Under the pieces are notes generated by a model that made no database searches, was not told the DNA's origin, and worked only from the letters and a program-made list of their open reading frames with translations. Positions 54,637 through 63,549 of a DNA stretch of 64,000 nucleotides are shown here, piece after piece. Made by a program: the position numbers and the translations under genes. Source of the stretch: Alkalibaculum sporogenes (lineage in GTDB: Bacteria > Bacillota > Clostridia > Eubacteriales > Alkalibacteraceae); contig NZ_WHNX01000012.1 in assembly GCF_009362815.1 (NCBI RefSeq), positions 45,458 to 109,457 on the forward strand, in the 5' to 3' direction. How positions within the stretch are numbered: position 1 is the stretch's first letter; each line of letters starts with the position of its first letter.

Positions 54637-55657
54637 AAGGAATCACATAATTTTTTTTATATATACTCCAATTCTTATCGACGTGTCTATTTTCTATTTG
54701 ATATATACATGTAAGGCTATCTCGCTTGGGTATATCTTCTGGAAATAAAATCTCTTGCAATAGTTTACACAAGATATAAAAATCGTTGTCTTTCATCGTT
54801 GCATACCAGTTTTTTATAGAACTAGATTTATATTTTTTTTGAACTTGTGGAAGGTCACGTGTATTAGAAAAAGTAAGTTGAGTACCGTGAATATAATACT
54901 CTTTTATGAAGTATGCCTCACTTCTTGTATGAGAATCAACACCATGAATACACAATTTAAATTTTGGGTCATGCAATTTGTCTATTTGATTTGTGATGGC
55001 TAAGTATATTACTTCGTAGAGTATCATATAGTTTTCGTCTTTAGAATTTTCTATTGAAATTTCAAAATCACAAAACCAAATTTTTTTAAACCAAGTAGTA
55101 TATGAATTAATTAGACTATACCTAGAAACGATGTTTTGTTGATTGCACAGAGTAAATGATAGTGCACCTTGCATTTCATAAAACATATACCCTTTATTAA
55201 CAATAGGGAAAGAAAGATTGAATGAACTTCCATTATAACAAATGTATAATTGATCACTATAAGAGATATCATCTCTTCTAACGAAGAATATAGGTATTAT
55301 AAAACCAGAAAATAATGTTAAAATAATAAATGAAAAAAATTCTTGTATTATAACAAGCGTTTTTCCAAAGTTAGTATAAGGTATAATATCACCAAAACCC
55401 AGAGTGAAAAAAGTAATAGCGCTAAAATAGTAGCAATCTAAGAAAGTAATAATATCCTCAGAGGTATTATTAAATCTCAATCCATTAGTAATATAGTAGA
55501 TAGTAGAAAATACTAATATAAATACACCTACAGTAGGAATATAATATCTTATAATAATAGAAAGAATCTTTTTTATTCTAAATTTATAAAAGCTTATAAA
55601 TTGTGTGATATTTAGCATTTCTTTTATGTGATTATAGATTGACTGAAATAAATGCAT
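54635..55657 (-). CDS. Kir-like two-helix potassium channel
   Basis: 340 residues. Two transmembrane helices (about 38-58 and 100-125) bracket a pore loop with selectivity filter TLGFGDI (85-91), GFGD rather than GYGD. The C-terminal about 210 residues are cytoplasmic and beta-rich, in the position of a Kir-type regulatory domain, but I see only partial similarity. Probably a tetrameric K+ channel; ligand gating unknown. Confidence 0.75.
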   Translation of the reverse strand: MHLFQSIYNHIKEMLNITQFISFYKFRIKKILSIIIRYYIPTVGVFILVFSTIYYITNGLRFNNTSEDIITFLDCYYFSAITFFTLGFGDIIPYTNFGKTLVIIQEFFSFIILTLFSGFIIPIFFVRRDDISYSDQLYICYNGSSFNLSFPIVNKGYMFYEMQGALSFTLCNQQNIVSRYSLINSYTTWFKKIWFCDFEISIENSKDENYMILYEVIYLAITNQIDKLHDPKFKLCIHGVDSHTRSEAYFIKEYYIHGTQLTFSNTRDLPQVQKKYKSSSIKNWYATMKDNDFYILCKLLQEILFPEDIPKRDSLTCIYQIENRHVDKNWSIYKKNYVIP

Positions 55658-55791
55658 ATATTATCCTCCCAAATCCTAATATTATATAGTATGTATTATA
55701 TTAGAGTGAATTATTTAGAAGATAATATGGAAAAAGAAAAATTGGTAAACATAGTAAAGGCAAGGGTATAAAGATACCACAAGCTAAAAAG

Positions 55792-55821
55792 TTATGTATT
55801 TATATGCAAATTTATGATATA
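55792..55821 (+). promoter_or_regulatory. Extended -10 promoter for the amino-acid importer
   Basis: TGATATACT extended -10 (55813-55821) with a weak TTATGT -35 at 18-base spacing, about 47 bases before the substrate-binding protein gene. Confidence 0.55.
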
Positions 55822-55867
55822 CTTTTCATATTGTAATGAAACAAAGGATTGAATTAGGGGGAGAAAA

Positions 55868-56689
55868 ATGAAAAAAAGTATTTTAATTATTACAGTCTTA
55901 TTAAGTGTTTTATTATTATTTGCTGCCTGTACATCTGATGCGGAAGAAACAAGTGGAGATAATGGAGACGTAAAGAAGGTTTTAACGATAGGTGTAGATG
56001 ACACGTATCCACCAATGGAATACAGAGATGAAAACAATGAATTAGTAGGATTTGATGTAGCATTAGCTAAGGCTATTGGTGAAAAGTTAGATATGGAAGT
56101 GAAGTTTATTTCTACTGGATGGGACGGTATATTTAGTGGATTAAAAACTGAAAATTACGATGCAATTATCTCATCAGTTAGTATTACACCTCTTAGATTG
56201 AAAGAATTTGATTTTTCAGATGCTTATTTATCTAATGGACAAGTAATAGTTGTTAAACCTGGAGATACTTCTGTCACAAAACCAGAAGATTTAGCAGGAA
56301 AGAATGTTGGGGTTCAGATTGAAACTACGGCTGATGTTGCAGCACAAAAATATAAAGAAGAAAATGATTTCGAAATTATTAGGTATGACGAAATTATTCA
56401 AACCTTCAATGCAATGAAAGCAGGACACGTCGATTACATAGTAGTAGATTACCCCGTGGCAATTGAATACGTGAAAAACGACGTTAGTAGTTTTGAAATT
56501 TCTACAGCACAGTTAACAAATGAACCTATCGGAGTTTGTTTGCGTAAAGGTGACAAAGAATTACAAGAAAAAATAAACGGTGCACTAGAAGAATTGAGAG
56601 CTGATGGAACTTTAAAAGCAATTTCAGAAGAATGGCTAGGATCAGACTATACAACTGATATTGACTTAGAATTAAATGTGATTGAATAA
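55868..56689 (+). CDS. Amino-acid ABC transporter substrate-binding lipoprotein
   Basis: 273 residues. Signal peptide with lipobox FAAC (Cys21). SBP family 3 pattern: IGVDDTYPPMEYRDENNELVGFDVALAKAIGEKL, GLKTENYDAIISSVSITPLR, VGVQIETTAD. Captures a polar amino acid (cystine, glutamine or similar) and passes it to the permease. Preceded by GGGGGAG. Confidence 0.95.
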   Translation: MKKSILIITVLLSVLLLFAACTSDAEETSGDNGDVKKVLTIGVDDTYPPMEYRDENNELVGFDVALAKAIGEKLDMEVKFISTGWDGIFSGLKTENYDAIISSVSITPLRLKEFDFSDAYLSNGQVIVVKPGDTSVTKPEDLAGKNVGVQIETTADVAAQKYKEENDFEIIRYDEIIQTFNAMKAGHVDYIVVDYPVAIEYVKNDVSSFEISTAQLTNEPIGVCLRKGDKELQEKINGALEELRADGTLKAISEEWLGSDYTTDIDLELNVIE

Positions 56690-56695
56690 ACTGAT

Positions 56696-56732
56696 ATAGG
56701 CTTGCTTCGATTATCGTAAGCAAGCCTATTTT
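56696..56732 (+). terminator. Intercistronic hairpin after the binding protein gene
   Basis: A 12-bp perfect stem (ATAGGCTTGCTT and its complement) with T residues after it, 26 bases before the permease. It probably terminates part of the transcripts and so keeps the binding protein more abundant than the membrane components. Confidence 0.8.
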
Positions 56733-56757
56733 AAACAATTGAAAGGAAGAGATTAGT

Positions 56758-57417
56758 TTGTTGACAGAAGCACAGATGATGTCTATTCTTAATGGTACGC
56801 TTTTAACCGTTAAAATTACTATATTTGCAATGATTGCGGGTGTATTGTTGGGAATGATTATTGCATTAGGTAGAATCTCTAAAAATAAAATATTAAATGC
56901 AATTTCTTGGTTTTACGTATGGGTATTTAGAGGAACGCCCCTTTTACTACAATTATTCGTTGTATATTATGCACTGCCATTGCTTACATTAGATTTGTTT
57001 GGCTCACCTATAAAGTTGCCTGGCTTAACTGCTGCTTATTTAGCTTTTACTATCAATACAGCAGCATATCTAGCTGAAGTATTTAGAGCAGGAATTCAAT
57101 CTATAGATAAAGGTCAATTAGAAGCAGGAAAGGCTCTAGGTATGAGCTATAATCAGACTATGTTTAAGATTATAATACCTCAATCTATACGTAGGCTGAT
57201 TCCACCTATGGGTAATGAGTTAATTATGCTAATAAAGGATACTTCCTTAGTCGCTTCAATAGCCATGTTCGACTTACTTAGATCTGTTAATCAAATGGCC
57301 AATGCTACTGGTAAAACACATTATTTTTTATACGCAGCGGGAATTTATTTGTTCTTTACTACTATAATTCAGTATGCATTTGGTAAGATTGAGAAGAAAT
57401 ATGCAGCATATGAATAG
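56758..57417 (+). CDS. Amino-acid ABC transporter permease
   Basis: 219 residues with five hydrophobic segments, the YVWVFRGTPLLLQLFVVYY motif of the HisMQ family and EAA loop (LEAGKALGMSYNQTMFKIIIPQSIRRLIPP). Starts at TTG 56758 after AAGGAAGAG; a second TTG follows immediately, so the exact start is uncertain. Confidence 0.93.
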   Translation: MLTEAQMMSILNGTLLTVKITIFAMIAGVLLGMIIALGRISKNKILNAISWFYVWVFRGTPLLLQLFVVYYALPLLTLDLFGSPIKLPGLTAAYLAFTINTAAYLAEVFRAGIQSIDKGQLEAGKALGMSYNQTMFKIIIPQSIRRLIPPMGNELIMLIKDTSLVASIAMFDLLRSVNQMANATGKTHYFLYAAGIYLFFTTIIQYAFGKIEKKYAAYE

Positions 57418-57428
57418 GAGAAAAGTAG

Positions 57429-58181
57429 ATGATTAAATTAGAACATGTGTATAAGTCCTTTGGAAAATTAGAAGTATTGAAAGATATTAATTTAGAAGTC
57501 AAGCAAGGGGAAGTAGTATGTGTTATTGGACCAAGTGGATCGGGAAAAAGCACTATGCTTCGTTGTTTAAATCACTTAGAGCGAATAACTAGTGGTAAAG
57601 TATATATAGAAAATGAGATTGCAGATGAACGGTTAAACGATAAAGATGTATTAAAGATATCCCAAGAAAAAGTTCAACAACTTTGTACTGAATTAGGGAT
57701 GGTTTTTCAAAGATTTAACTTATTTCCTCATTTAACGGTTCTAGAAAATGTAATGATAGCACCAAAAATTGTTAGGAAACAAAACCAGGAAGAAATCAAG
57801 AGTATAGCTTTAGATTTATTAGATATGGTTGGTTTAGCTGATAAGAAAGATGAATACCCTTCTAGACTATCAGGTGGACAACAACAAAGAGTTGCGATAG
57901 CTAGAGCTTTGGCTATGAGGCCAAAGATAATGTTGTTCGATGAACCAACATCTGCATTAGATCCAGAACTTGTAGGAGAAGTTTTAGAAGTAATGAAGAA
58001 ATTGGCACATGAAGGAATGACCATGATAGTAGTAACACATGAGATGGGTTTTGCAAAAGAAGTAGGTACACGTGTGATATTTATGGACGAAGGTAGGATA
58101 ATTGAAGAAGGAAATCCAAAAGATATATTTGATAATCCAAAAGAAGATAGAACAAAGAGTTTCCTAAAAAAAATCTTATAA
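57429..58181 (+). CDS. Amino-acid ABC transporter ATP-binding protein
   Basis: 250 residues. Walker A GPSGSGKS, signature [17 protein letters not shown], Walker [16 protein letters not shown]-loop [11 protein letters not shown]: GlnQ/TcyC-type ATPase. AGGAG before the ATG. Together with the preceding two genes forms a polar amino-acid importer. Confidence 0.96.
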   Translation: MIKLEHVYKSFGKLEVLKDINLEVKQGEVVCVIGPSGSGKSTMLRCLNHLERITSGKVYIENEIADERLNDKDVLKISQEKVQQLCTELGMVFQRFNLFPHLTVLENVMIAPKIVRKQNQEEIKSIALDLLDMVGLADKKDEYPSRLSGGQQQRVAIARALAMRPKIMLFDEPTSALDPELVGEVLEVMKKLAHEGMTMIVVTHEMGFAKEVGTRVIFMDEGRIIEEGNPKDIFDNPKEDRTKSFLKKIL

Positions 58182-58208
58182 AAGGCAGTTGGAACTGTCT
58201 TTTTTTTT
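58182..58208 (+). terminator. Terminator of the amino-acid importer operon
   Basis: AAGGCAGTT / AACTGTCTT stem with nine T residues directly after the ATPase stop. Confidence 0.85.
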
Positions 58209-58370
58209 GAGTATGAATGTGATGATTTTCTACTCAATAAAAATAGAAAGGTTATAGGGAAAATACCCATATCGTATTTAGGTGGGTGTTTAGGCTGTAA
58301 AGCCACTTTTTTTATATAATAGACACGAGAAAAGAGCGACGATAATAAAACAATTGGTCAGGAGATTGAA

Positions 58371-59030
58371 ATGAAAGATTATAATACTATATTATTTGAT
58401 TTAGATGGAACTATAATAGATTCTGCGGCAGGTATAACAAAATGTGTCCAATTTGGACTTTCCAAGATTGGAATATACGAAGATAACTTAGATAAGTTTA
58501 GAGTTTTTTTAGGTCCTCCTATGATTGATTCTTTTATAAAGGTATGTGGATTAAGTAAAGAAGATGCATATAAGGCTATGGATTATTCAAGAGAATATTT
58601 TTCTAAATACGGTATATATGAAAGTGAACTATTCTCAGGTATTGTTGAAATTTTAGATGTCTTAAAAGACAGAAAAAAGAAACTTATGGTAGCGACAGCA
58701 AAACCAATTCACTTTGCTTTAGATTCGCTAAAGCATCATAAACTAGAAAAATATTTTGAGTTTGTAGCAGCAAGTCCAGCGACTGGTAACGAGGATATGA
58801 AATCTAAGATAATTAAGAAAATATTTAATGAGTATCCTCAGTTAGATAAATCAAGTGCAGTTATGATTGGGGATAGAGAACACGATATAATTGGAGCAAG
58901 AGAAAATACTATTGATTCTATAGCCGTCACATATGGATACGGATCTATTGAAGAGATAACATTGGCCAAACCAGATTTTACAGTCGATTCAGTCTATAAT
59001 CTAAGACAAACACTATTAAGCAGAATCTGA
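58371..59030 (+). CDS. HAD-family phosphatase (phosphoglycolate phosphatase-like)
   Basis: 219 residues. Motif I FDLDGTIIDS (nucleophile Asp), motif II VATAK, motif III and IV VMIGDREHDIIGARENTIDSIAV. Cap domain of the C1 alpha-helical kind (about 18-85). Dephosphorylates a small metabolite; phosphoglycolate or a nucleotide are the common substrates. AGGAGA before the ATG. Confidence 0.88.
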   Translation: MKDYNTILFDLDGTIIDSAAGITKCVQFGLSKIGIYEDNLDKFRVFLGPPMIDSFIKVCGLSKEDAYKAMDYSREYFSKYGIYESELFSGIVEILDVLKDRKKKLMVATAKPIHFALDSLKHHKLEKYFEFVAASPATGNEDMKSKIIKKIFNEYPQLDKSSAVMIGDREHDIIGARENTIDSIAVTYGYGSIEEITLAKPDFTVDSVYNLRQTLLSRI

Positions 59031-59095
59031 GAAAAACCTGCATAGATTAAGTATGCAATAGACATAACTACCATAATTTATGATATAATATTCGA

Positions 59096-59216
59096 AACAG
59101 CAGATTGTTCGCAGAAGTCATATGGTTTTCCGTGCTTGCACGAGAAAAACAAATGACTTCTATGAACGAGTGCCAACGACCGAAACCCTGAAGGGGTTGA
59201 GGATAATCTGCGTAGG
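59096..59216 (+). ncRNA. Unidentified structured RNA, copy 1
   Basis: Preceded by an extended -10 TGATATAAT (59081-59089). Predicted fold: closing stem P1 GCAGATT (59100-59106) with AATCTGC (59205-59211); hairpin P2 GTTC-gc-AGAAGTCAT with ATGACTTCT-at-GAAC, with a CGTGC/GCACG tip; P3 AACCC with GGGTT (59184-59198). A conserved single-stranded GTGCCAACGA lies between P2 and P3. No known family recognised. Spans most of the gap between HAD phosphatase and PBP genes. Confidence 0.7.
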
Positions 59217-59267
59217 ATAAAGTAGATCGCTAAGTGCGACTACTCAAATATATGATATAATATTCGA

Positions 59268-59390
59268 AACAGCAGATTGGCTCGCAGAATTCAAACCATT
59301 TTCCGTGCTCGCACGAGAAAATGAGAGGAATTCTATGAGCAAGTGCCAACGACCGAGACAGCATGCTGTCTCGGTGAAATCTGCGTTGGG
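59268..59390 (+). ncRNA. Unidentified structured RNA, copy 2
   Basis: Second copy 172 bases downstream, also with a TGATATAAT extended -10 (59253-59261). P1 is identical. P2 becomes GCTC-gc-AGAATTC with GAATTCT-at-GAGC, and P3 becomes CCGAGACAGC with GCTGTCTCGG (59353-59374). Both stems changed on both sides, while GTGCCAACGA and the CGTGC tip are unchanged: compensatory changes strongly support a functional RNA. A weak terminator-like hairpin (59396-59412) follows before the PBP gene. Confidence 0.72.
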
Positions 59391-59435
59391 AAAATAAAAT
59401 AGTGACTATTTTCACTTAATTTAGGAGGTACAGTA

Positions 59436-61463
59436 ATGTTTAAGAAACATATTATAGTTTTAATAGGTCTATTAATTATGCTAATATTTACTGGGTGTGT
59501 TAATAAAAGTCCTGTTAAAGAATTTGAACAGTATGCTAAATCATGGCAAAAGCAAGAGTATGTTGATATGTATGAAAAACTTTCAATTGAAGATAAGGAA
59601 GCAATATCTTTAGAAGAATTTGTTGTAAGCTATAAAGAATTTTATAATAACTTAGGTATTAAATCAATTAAAGTTGAGGTTCTTACTGATGAAAAAGAGT
59701 TGAAGGATGAAATAGAGCATAACGATCAAGTTACATTACCTTTTGAAGTGAACTTGGAAACTTTATATGGAGAAAAGTCATATAGTATGGATGGGATCGT
59801 TCTTAGAGAAGAAGTGGATGGTGGTAAAGAAAAGTGGAGCATTGACTGGGATTATAATATGATATTTAAAGATATGGAAGAGGGAGACACTATCGTAACT
59901 AGAAGTGTAACTCCTGCAAGAGGCGAGATATTAGATCGAAATAATAAAAAAATTGCCGAGAATAGTAATGTAATACAAGTAGGAATAGTTCCGGGTAGAC
60001 TTGGAGAAATGAAGGATGAGATAATTAGTGATTTATCTAGTGCATTCGATATAACTACAGAGTATATTAACAGTAGATTAGAGCTATCTTGGGTTAATGA
60101 TGATACTTTTGTTGATTTGATAAAGATTCCCAAAGGGCAGTTAAATGTTATAGAAAAATTAAATAATAAAAATAATGGTGCTACATATAAAGAAATAGGA
60201 GATAGGGTATATCCTTATAAAGAAATTGCGGCGCATTTAACTGGATATCTAGGGTATCCAAGTGAAGACGATATGAAGGAACTTGAGCCACTTGGCTTTA
60301 CTGCTAATGATAGGATAGGGAAGACTGGCCTTGAAAGAATTTTTGATGAAAAATTGAGAGGTATCCCAGGGATGAAAATTGCTATGGTTAGTGCAAGTGG
60401 CAAGGAAAAAGAAATTTTTTCTGAAGAGCCTGTTAAAGATGGAGAAGACCTAAAGTTGACTATCGATATTGATATGCAAACAAAACTTTATAATCAAATT
60501 AAAAACGAAGAAGGAACTGCTACGTCAATGGACTACAAGACTGGTGAGGTAATGGCTTTAGTAAGCTCGCCTTCATATGATCCTAATAAGTTTATTTTAG
60601 GTATTAGTGCTGAGAATTTGGCATCACTTCAGGAAGCTGAAGACAAACCTTTGTTAAATAGATTTACTAAAGTTTACTCGCCAGGATCTACTTTTAAGCC
60701 AATTACTGCTGCAATTGCACTTAATGAAAAAAAGATAGATCAAAATTTTTCTATTGATACTAGAGGGCTACAGTGGCAGAAAGATGCTTCATGGGGAAGC
60801 TATTCTATCACAAGGGTAACAGACCCAGGAGGGTCGGTAAATCTAGATAAAGCTATGATTTATTCTGATAATATATTCTTTGGTAGGGTTGCATTAGAGA
60901 TTGGTGAAGATACTTTTGTTGAAAAAGCCAAGGATTTTGGAATAGGAGTAGATCTAAATATAAGATATGGAACTGATAAGTCCCAATTGGCTGCTAGTGA
61001 TGATATTTCGAGTGAGGTATTATTGGCGGATACTGGCTACGGTCAAGGTCAGGTATTAGTTAATATACTAAATATACCTAAAGCTTACTCCGCTTTTGTA
61101 AATAAAGGTAGTGTTGTTGAACCAAAGTTAATAATGGATAGTGAAGAACCTAAGTTTACGAATATTATAGATGAGGATATAGCAGAAAAGATATTTAATA
61201 TAATGATTAGGGTAGTTGAAGATAGTGCAGGTACAGGTCGTGAAGCACGTATTTCAGGAAAAACTATTGCAGGAAAAACAGGGACTGCTGAGGTAGGGAC
61301 TATTGAAAATTCAACTACAAAAGAAGAACTTGGATGGTTTGCTGCTATTGACAAATCTGATGAACAACCGTATATAACTGCTGTGATGATTGAGAATGTT
61401 CATGGTAGGGGAGGAAGTCATGTGGCTATTCCTTTGGTTAGAAAGTTTATTGAGAGTTATTAG
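59436..61463 (+). CDS. Penicillin-binding protein, MecA-like class B transpeptidase
   Basis: 675 residues. Lipobox FTGC (Cys21), NTF2-like MecA_N domain (about 25-145), dimerisation domain (about 155-340; RGEILDRNNKKIAEN), transpeptidase domain (about 350-675) with S418-x-x-K421 (PGSTFKP), S477-D-N479 and K614-T-G616. Cross-links peptidoglycan on the outer face. The lipobox plus NTF2-like domain puts it in the group of low-affinity PBPs (PBP2a, PBP5fm), so reduced beta-lactam sensitivity is possible, not shown. AGGAGG before the ATG. Confidence 0.93.
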   Translation: MFKKHIIVLIGLLIMLIFTGCVNKSPVKEFEQYAKSWQKQEYVDMYEKLSIEDKEAISLEEFVVSYKEFYNNLGIKSIKVEVLTDEKELKDEIEHNDQVTLPFEVNLETLYGEKSYSMDGIVLREEVDGGKEKWSIDWDYNMIFKDMEEGDTIVTRSVTPARGEILDRNNKKIAENSNVIQVGIVPGRLGEMKDEIISDLSSAFDITTEYINSRLELSWVNDDTFVDLIKIPKGQLNVIEKLNNKNNGATYKEIGDRVYPYKEIAAHLTGYLGYPSEDDMKELEPLGFTANDRIGKTGLERIFDEKLRGIPGMKIAMVSASGKEKEIFSEEPVKDGEDLKLTIDIDMQTKLYNQIKNEEGTATSMDYKTGEVMALVSSPSYDPNKFILGISAENLASLQEAEDKPLLNRFTKVYSPGSTFKPITAAIALNEKKIDQNFSIDTRGLQWQKDASWGSYSITRVTDPGGSVNLDKAMIYSDNIFFGRVALEIGEDTFVEKAKDFGIGVDLNIRYGTDKSQLAASDDISSEVLLADTGYGQGQVLVNILNIPKAYSAFVNKGSVVEPKLIMDSEEPKFTNIIDEDIAEKIFNIMIRVVEDSAGTGREARISGKTIAGKTGTAEVGTIENSTTKEELGWFAAIDKSDEQPYITAVMIENVHGRGGSHVAIPLVRKFIESY

Positions 61464-61557
61464 AGATGAAAGAATAAAGATGAAAGAATAAAGATGAAAG
61501 AATAAAGATTAAAGAATAAAGATTAAAGAATAAAGATTAAAGAATAAAGATTAAAGA
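61462..61557. repeat. Tandem repeat GAATAAAGAT(G/T)AAA
   Basis: About seven copies of a 14-bp unit starting at the PBP stop codon, with a G-to-T change dividing early and late copies. Precedes the first MITE-like unit. Confidence 0.9.
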
Positions 61558-61558
61558 C

Positions 61559-61789
61559 GTACATTATAGAGTTAGAGATAGCGTATTTTTAAAACAAACG
61601 CAAACACGCTGTCGCATACTGTATGAAAGAACTCGAAGATAAACTAAATTTTTGAAACTCGCTACGCTCAAACAGTCAAAAATTCTTAACGTTTATCTTC
61701 TCCTTCTTTGAATTTAGCGAAGCTATCGTATTGCTAATGTTTTTAAAATACTCTATATATTTTTGTGCTTTGTTCTATGTTTTTGAAGA
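61559..61789. repeat. MITE-like repeat unit, copy 1
   Basis: Core 61579-61755 (177 bp) has near-perfect terminal inverted repeats (TAGCGTATTTTTAAAACA against TGTTTTTAAAATACTCTA) and an inner inverted repeat (61635-61700, GAAGATAAAC / GTTTATCTTC with AATTTTTGA / TCAAAAATT). No coding capacity. A conserved tail (CTATATRTTTTTGTG...TCTATG) leads to a microsatellite. Confidence 0.85.
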
Positions 61790-61904
61790 TAAAGACCAAA
61801 GACAAAGACAAAGACAAAGACAAAGACAAAGACAAAGACAAAGACAAAGACAAAGACAAAGACAAAGACAAAGACAAAGACAAAGACAAAGACAAAAGAC
61901 AAAA
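61790..61904. repeat. (AAAGAC)n microsatellite tail of copy 1
   Basis: About 18 uninterrupted copies of a 6-bp unit, beginning with one 7-bp variant. Directly abuts the next repeat unit. Confidence 0.95.
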
Positions 61905-61905
61905 C

Positions 61906-62137
61906 CTTACATGATAGAGTTAGAGGTTAGAGTATTTTTAAAACAAACGCAAACACGCTGTCGCAGACTGTATGAAAGAACTCGAAGATAAACTAAATTT
62001 TTGAAACTCGCTACGCTCAAACAGTCAAAAATTCTTGACGTTTATTTTCTCCTTCTTTTGAATTTAGCGAAGCTATCGTATTGCTAATGTTTTAATAATA
62101 CTCTATATGTTTTTGTACTTTGTTCTATGTATTGGAA
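61906..62137. repeat. MITE-like repeat unit, copy 2
   Basis: Core 61928-62105, the same inverted-repeat layout and inner hairpin as copy 1 with scattered differences. Tandem with copy 1, joined by its microsatellite. Confidence 0.85.
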
Positions 62138-62283
62138 GACAAAGACCAAAGACAAAGACCAAAGACCAAAGACCAAAGACAAAGACCAAAGACAAAGACC
62201 AAAGACAAAGACCAAAGACCAAAGACAAAGACCAAAGACCAAAGACAAAGACCAAAGACAAAGACAAAGACCAAAGTAAAGAC
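62138..62283. repeat. Mixed (AAAGAC)/(AAAGACC) microsatellite tail of copy 2
   Basis: About 140 bases alternating 6-bp AAAGAC and 7-bp AAAGACC units. Followed to 62467 by AT-rich noncoding DNA without a recognisable gene. Confidence 0.92.
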
Positions 62284-62467
62284 TCACTTCCAACCTTCTC
62301 ACTTTCCATTTACCCATCCTATAACCGTCGGAAAAAGATATTGACATGGTAATAAAGTGAAAATTTTCAGTAGGCGTTTTTTTAGGTAAAAAACAATTTG
62401 AAAAAAATTCGAGTACTCTTATCCAAGAAAAAGCAGAGATTATTTGGGAATGAAAAAGTAAGGTTTG

Positions 62468-62496
62468 TAGACAATAGGATTGGAAATGGTTATAAT
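62468..62496 (+). promoter_or_regulatory. Promoter of the MntA/HepT pair
   Basis: TAGACA, 17-base spacer, TATAAT (62491-62496), about 29 bases before mntA. Confidence 0.75.
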
Positions 62497-62524
62497 ATAA
62501 GAAAGTTAGGAGGGCAAATGTGTT

Positions 62525-62827
62525 ATGGGACAAGGACGATATTCAATTGATGATTTGAAAGAAATTATTGTACCAATTGCAGAAAAGTATCATATATCTA
62601 AAGTTTATCTTTTCGGCTCATTTGCTCGTGAAGATAATAATGAACAAAGTGATATAGACCTTCGGATTGAAAAAGGAGAACTTAAGGGAATGTTTGCTTT
62701 GTGTGGATTTTATGCAGAAGTAGAAGAGGCTTTGAAAATGAAAGTGGATATATTAACCACTGGAAGTTTAGATGAAGAATTTTTGAAAGAGATAGAAAAA
62801 TATGAGGTGATGTTATATGCAGGGTAA
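62525..62827 (+). CDS. mntA: MNT-domain nucleotidyltransferase antitoxin
   Basis: 100 residues with G31-S32...D43-x-D45, the GSx10DxD signature of minimal nucleotidyltransferases. In type VII systems MntA adds AMP to the HepT toxin and so inactivates it. AGGAGG lies 11 bases upstream. Overlaps hepT by 11 bases. Confidence 0.93.
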   Translation: MGQGRYSIDDLKEIIVPIAEKYHISKVYLFGSFAREDNNEQSDIDLRIEKGELKGMFALCGFYAEVEEALKMKVDILTTGSLDEEFLKEIEKYEVMLYAG

Positions 62828-63203
62828 CAGAAATGCATATGTTCTGAGCCATATAGTGGATTATTGTAATGAAATCAACAATACTATAGAACGGTTTGGA
62901 AATAATTATGAAATTTTTTCAAACGACAGTGTATATCAGAACGCAGTAGCCTTATGTGTATTGCAAATTGGGGAACTAACAACGCAATTCACTGAAGATT
63001 TTAAAAACACATACAATGAAATTCCGTGGAACCAGATTAAGGCATTAAGAAATATGGTAGCACATAATTATGGTAAAATTGATAAAGAGATTTTATGGGA
63101 GACTATCTCAAACGATATTCCAAATCTAAAATACTATTGCATTAGAATCAAAAAACAGTTTGAATCTATATTGCAAGAATGCAAAAGTGAGGAAAAAGAG
63201 TAA
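62817..63203 (+). CDS. hepT: HEPN-domain toxin (DUF86)
   Basis: 128 residues with the HepT active-site motif R78-NMVA-H83-N-Y85 (Rx4HxY). HepT toxins are RNases that are silenced by adenylylation of the Tyr. The C-terminus is charged. Forms an operon with mntA and sits between MITE copies, a sign of horizontal gain or mobilisation. Confidence 0.93.
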   Translation: MQGNRNAYVLSHIVDYCNEINNTIERFGNNYEIFSNDSVYQNAVALCVLQIGELTTQFTEDFKNTYNEIPWNQIKALRNMVAHNYGKIDKEILWETISNDIPNLKYYCIRIKKQFESILQECKSEEKE

Positions 63204-63311
63204 CTTAATTCTGGCTTTTATTGTTTTGTAATTTGCAGGGCTATCGCATGAAAAAATATAGAAAAGATAGTAATAGAGTTTCTATTACTACCTCGACCCA
63301 CATCTCATACC

Positions 63312-63549
63312 GTACATGATAAAGTTCGCGTTAGCGTATTTTTAAAACAAACGCAAACACGCTGTCGCATACTGTACGAAAAGAACTCGAAGATAAACTA
63401 AATTTTTGAAACTCACTACGCTCAAACAGTCAAAAATTCTTGACGTTTATCTTTTCCTTCTTTTGAATTTAGCGAAGCTATTGTTTTCTAGTGTTTTTAA
63501 AATACCCTATATGTTTTTGTGGTTTGTTCTATGTATTCGAAGAAAAAGA
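63312..63549. repeat. MITE-like repeat unit, copy 3
   Basis: Core 63332-63509. Same architecture as copies 1 and 2 but more diverged at the right terminal repeat. A separate perfect 10-bp hairpin (63268-63290) precedes it, in the gap after hepT where no gene is seen. Confidence 0.85.

Noticed and set aside
59079..59391. T-box, 6S, c-di-GMP, cobalamin or lysine riboswitch
   Set aside because: None of their conserved core sequences (for example GGGTGG-type T-box bulge) is present.
61731..61991. Open frames reading RQRQRQ..., TKDQRQ... or their complements through the microsatellites (also 62084-62533, 63497-63710)
   Set aside because: Low-complexity translation of AAAGAC-type repeats with no ribosome binding site; no gene.
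61790..62283. Possible CRISPR array
   Set aside because: Units are 6-7 bp with no spacers; no cas genes in the window.
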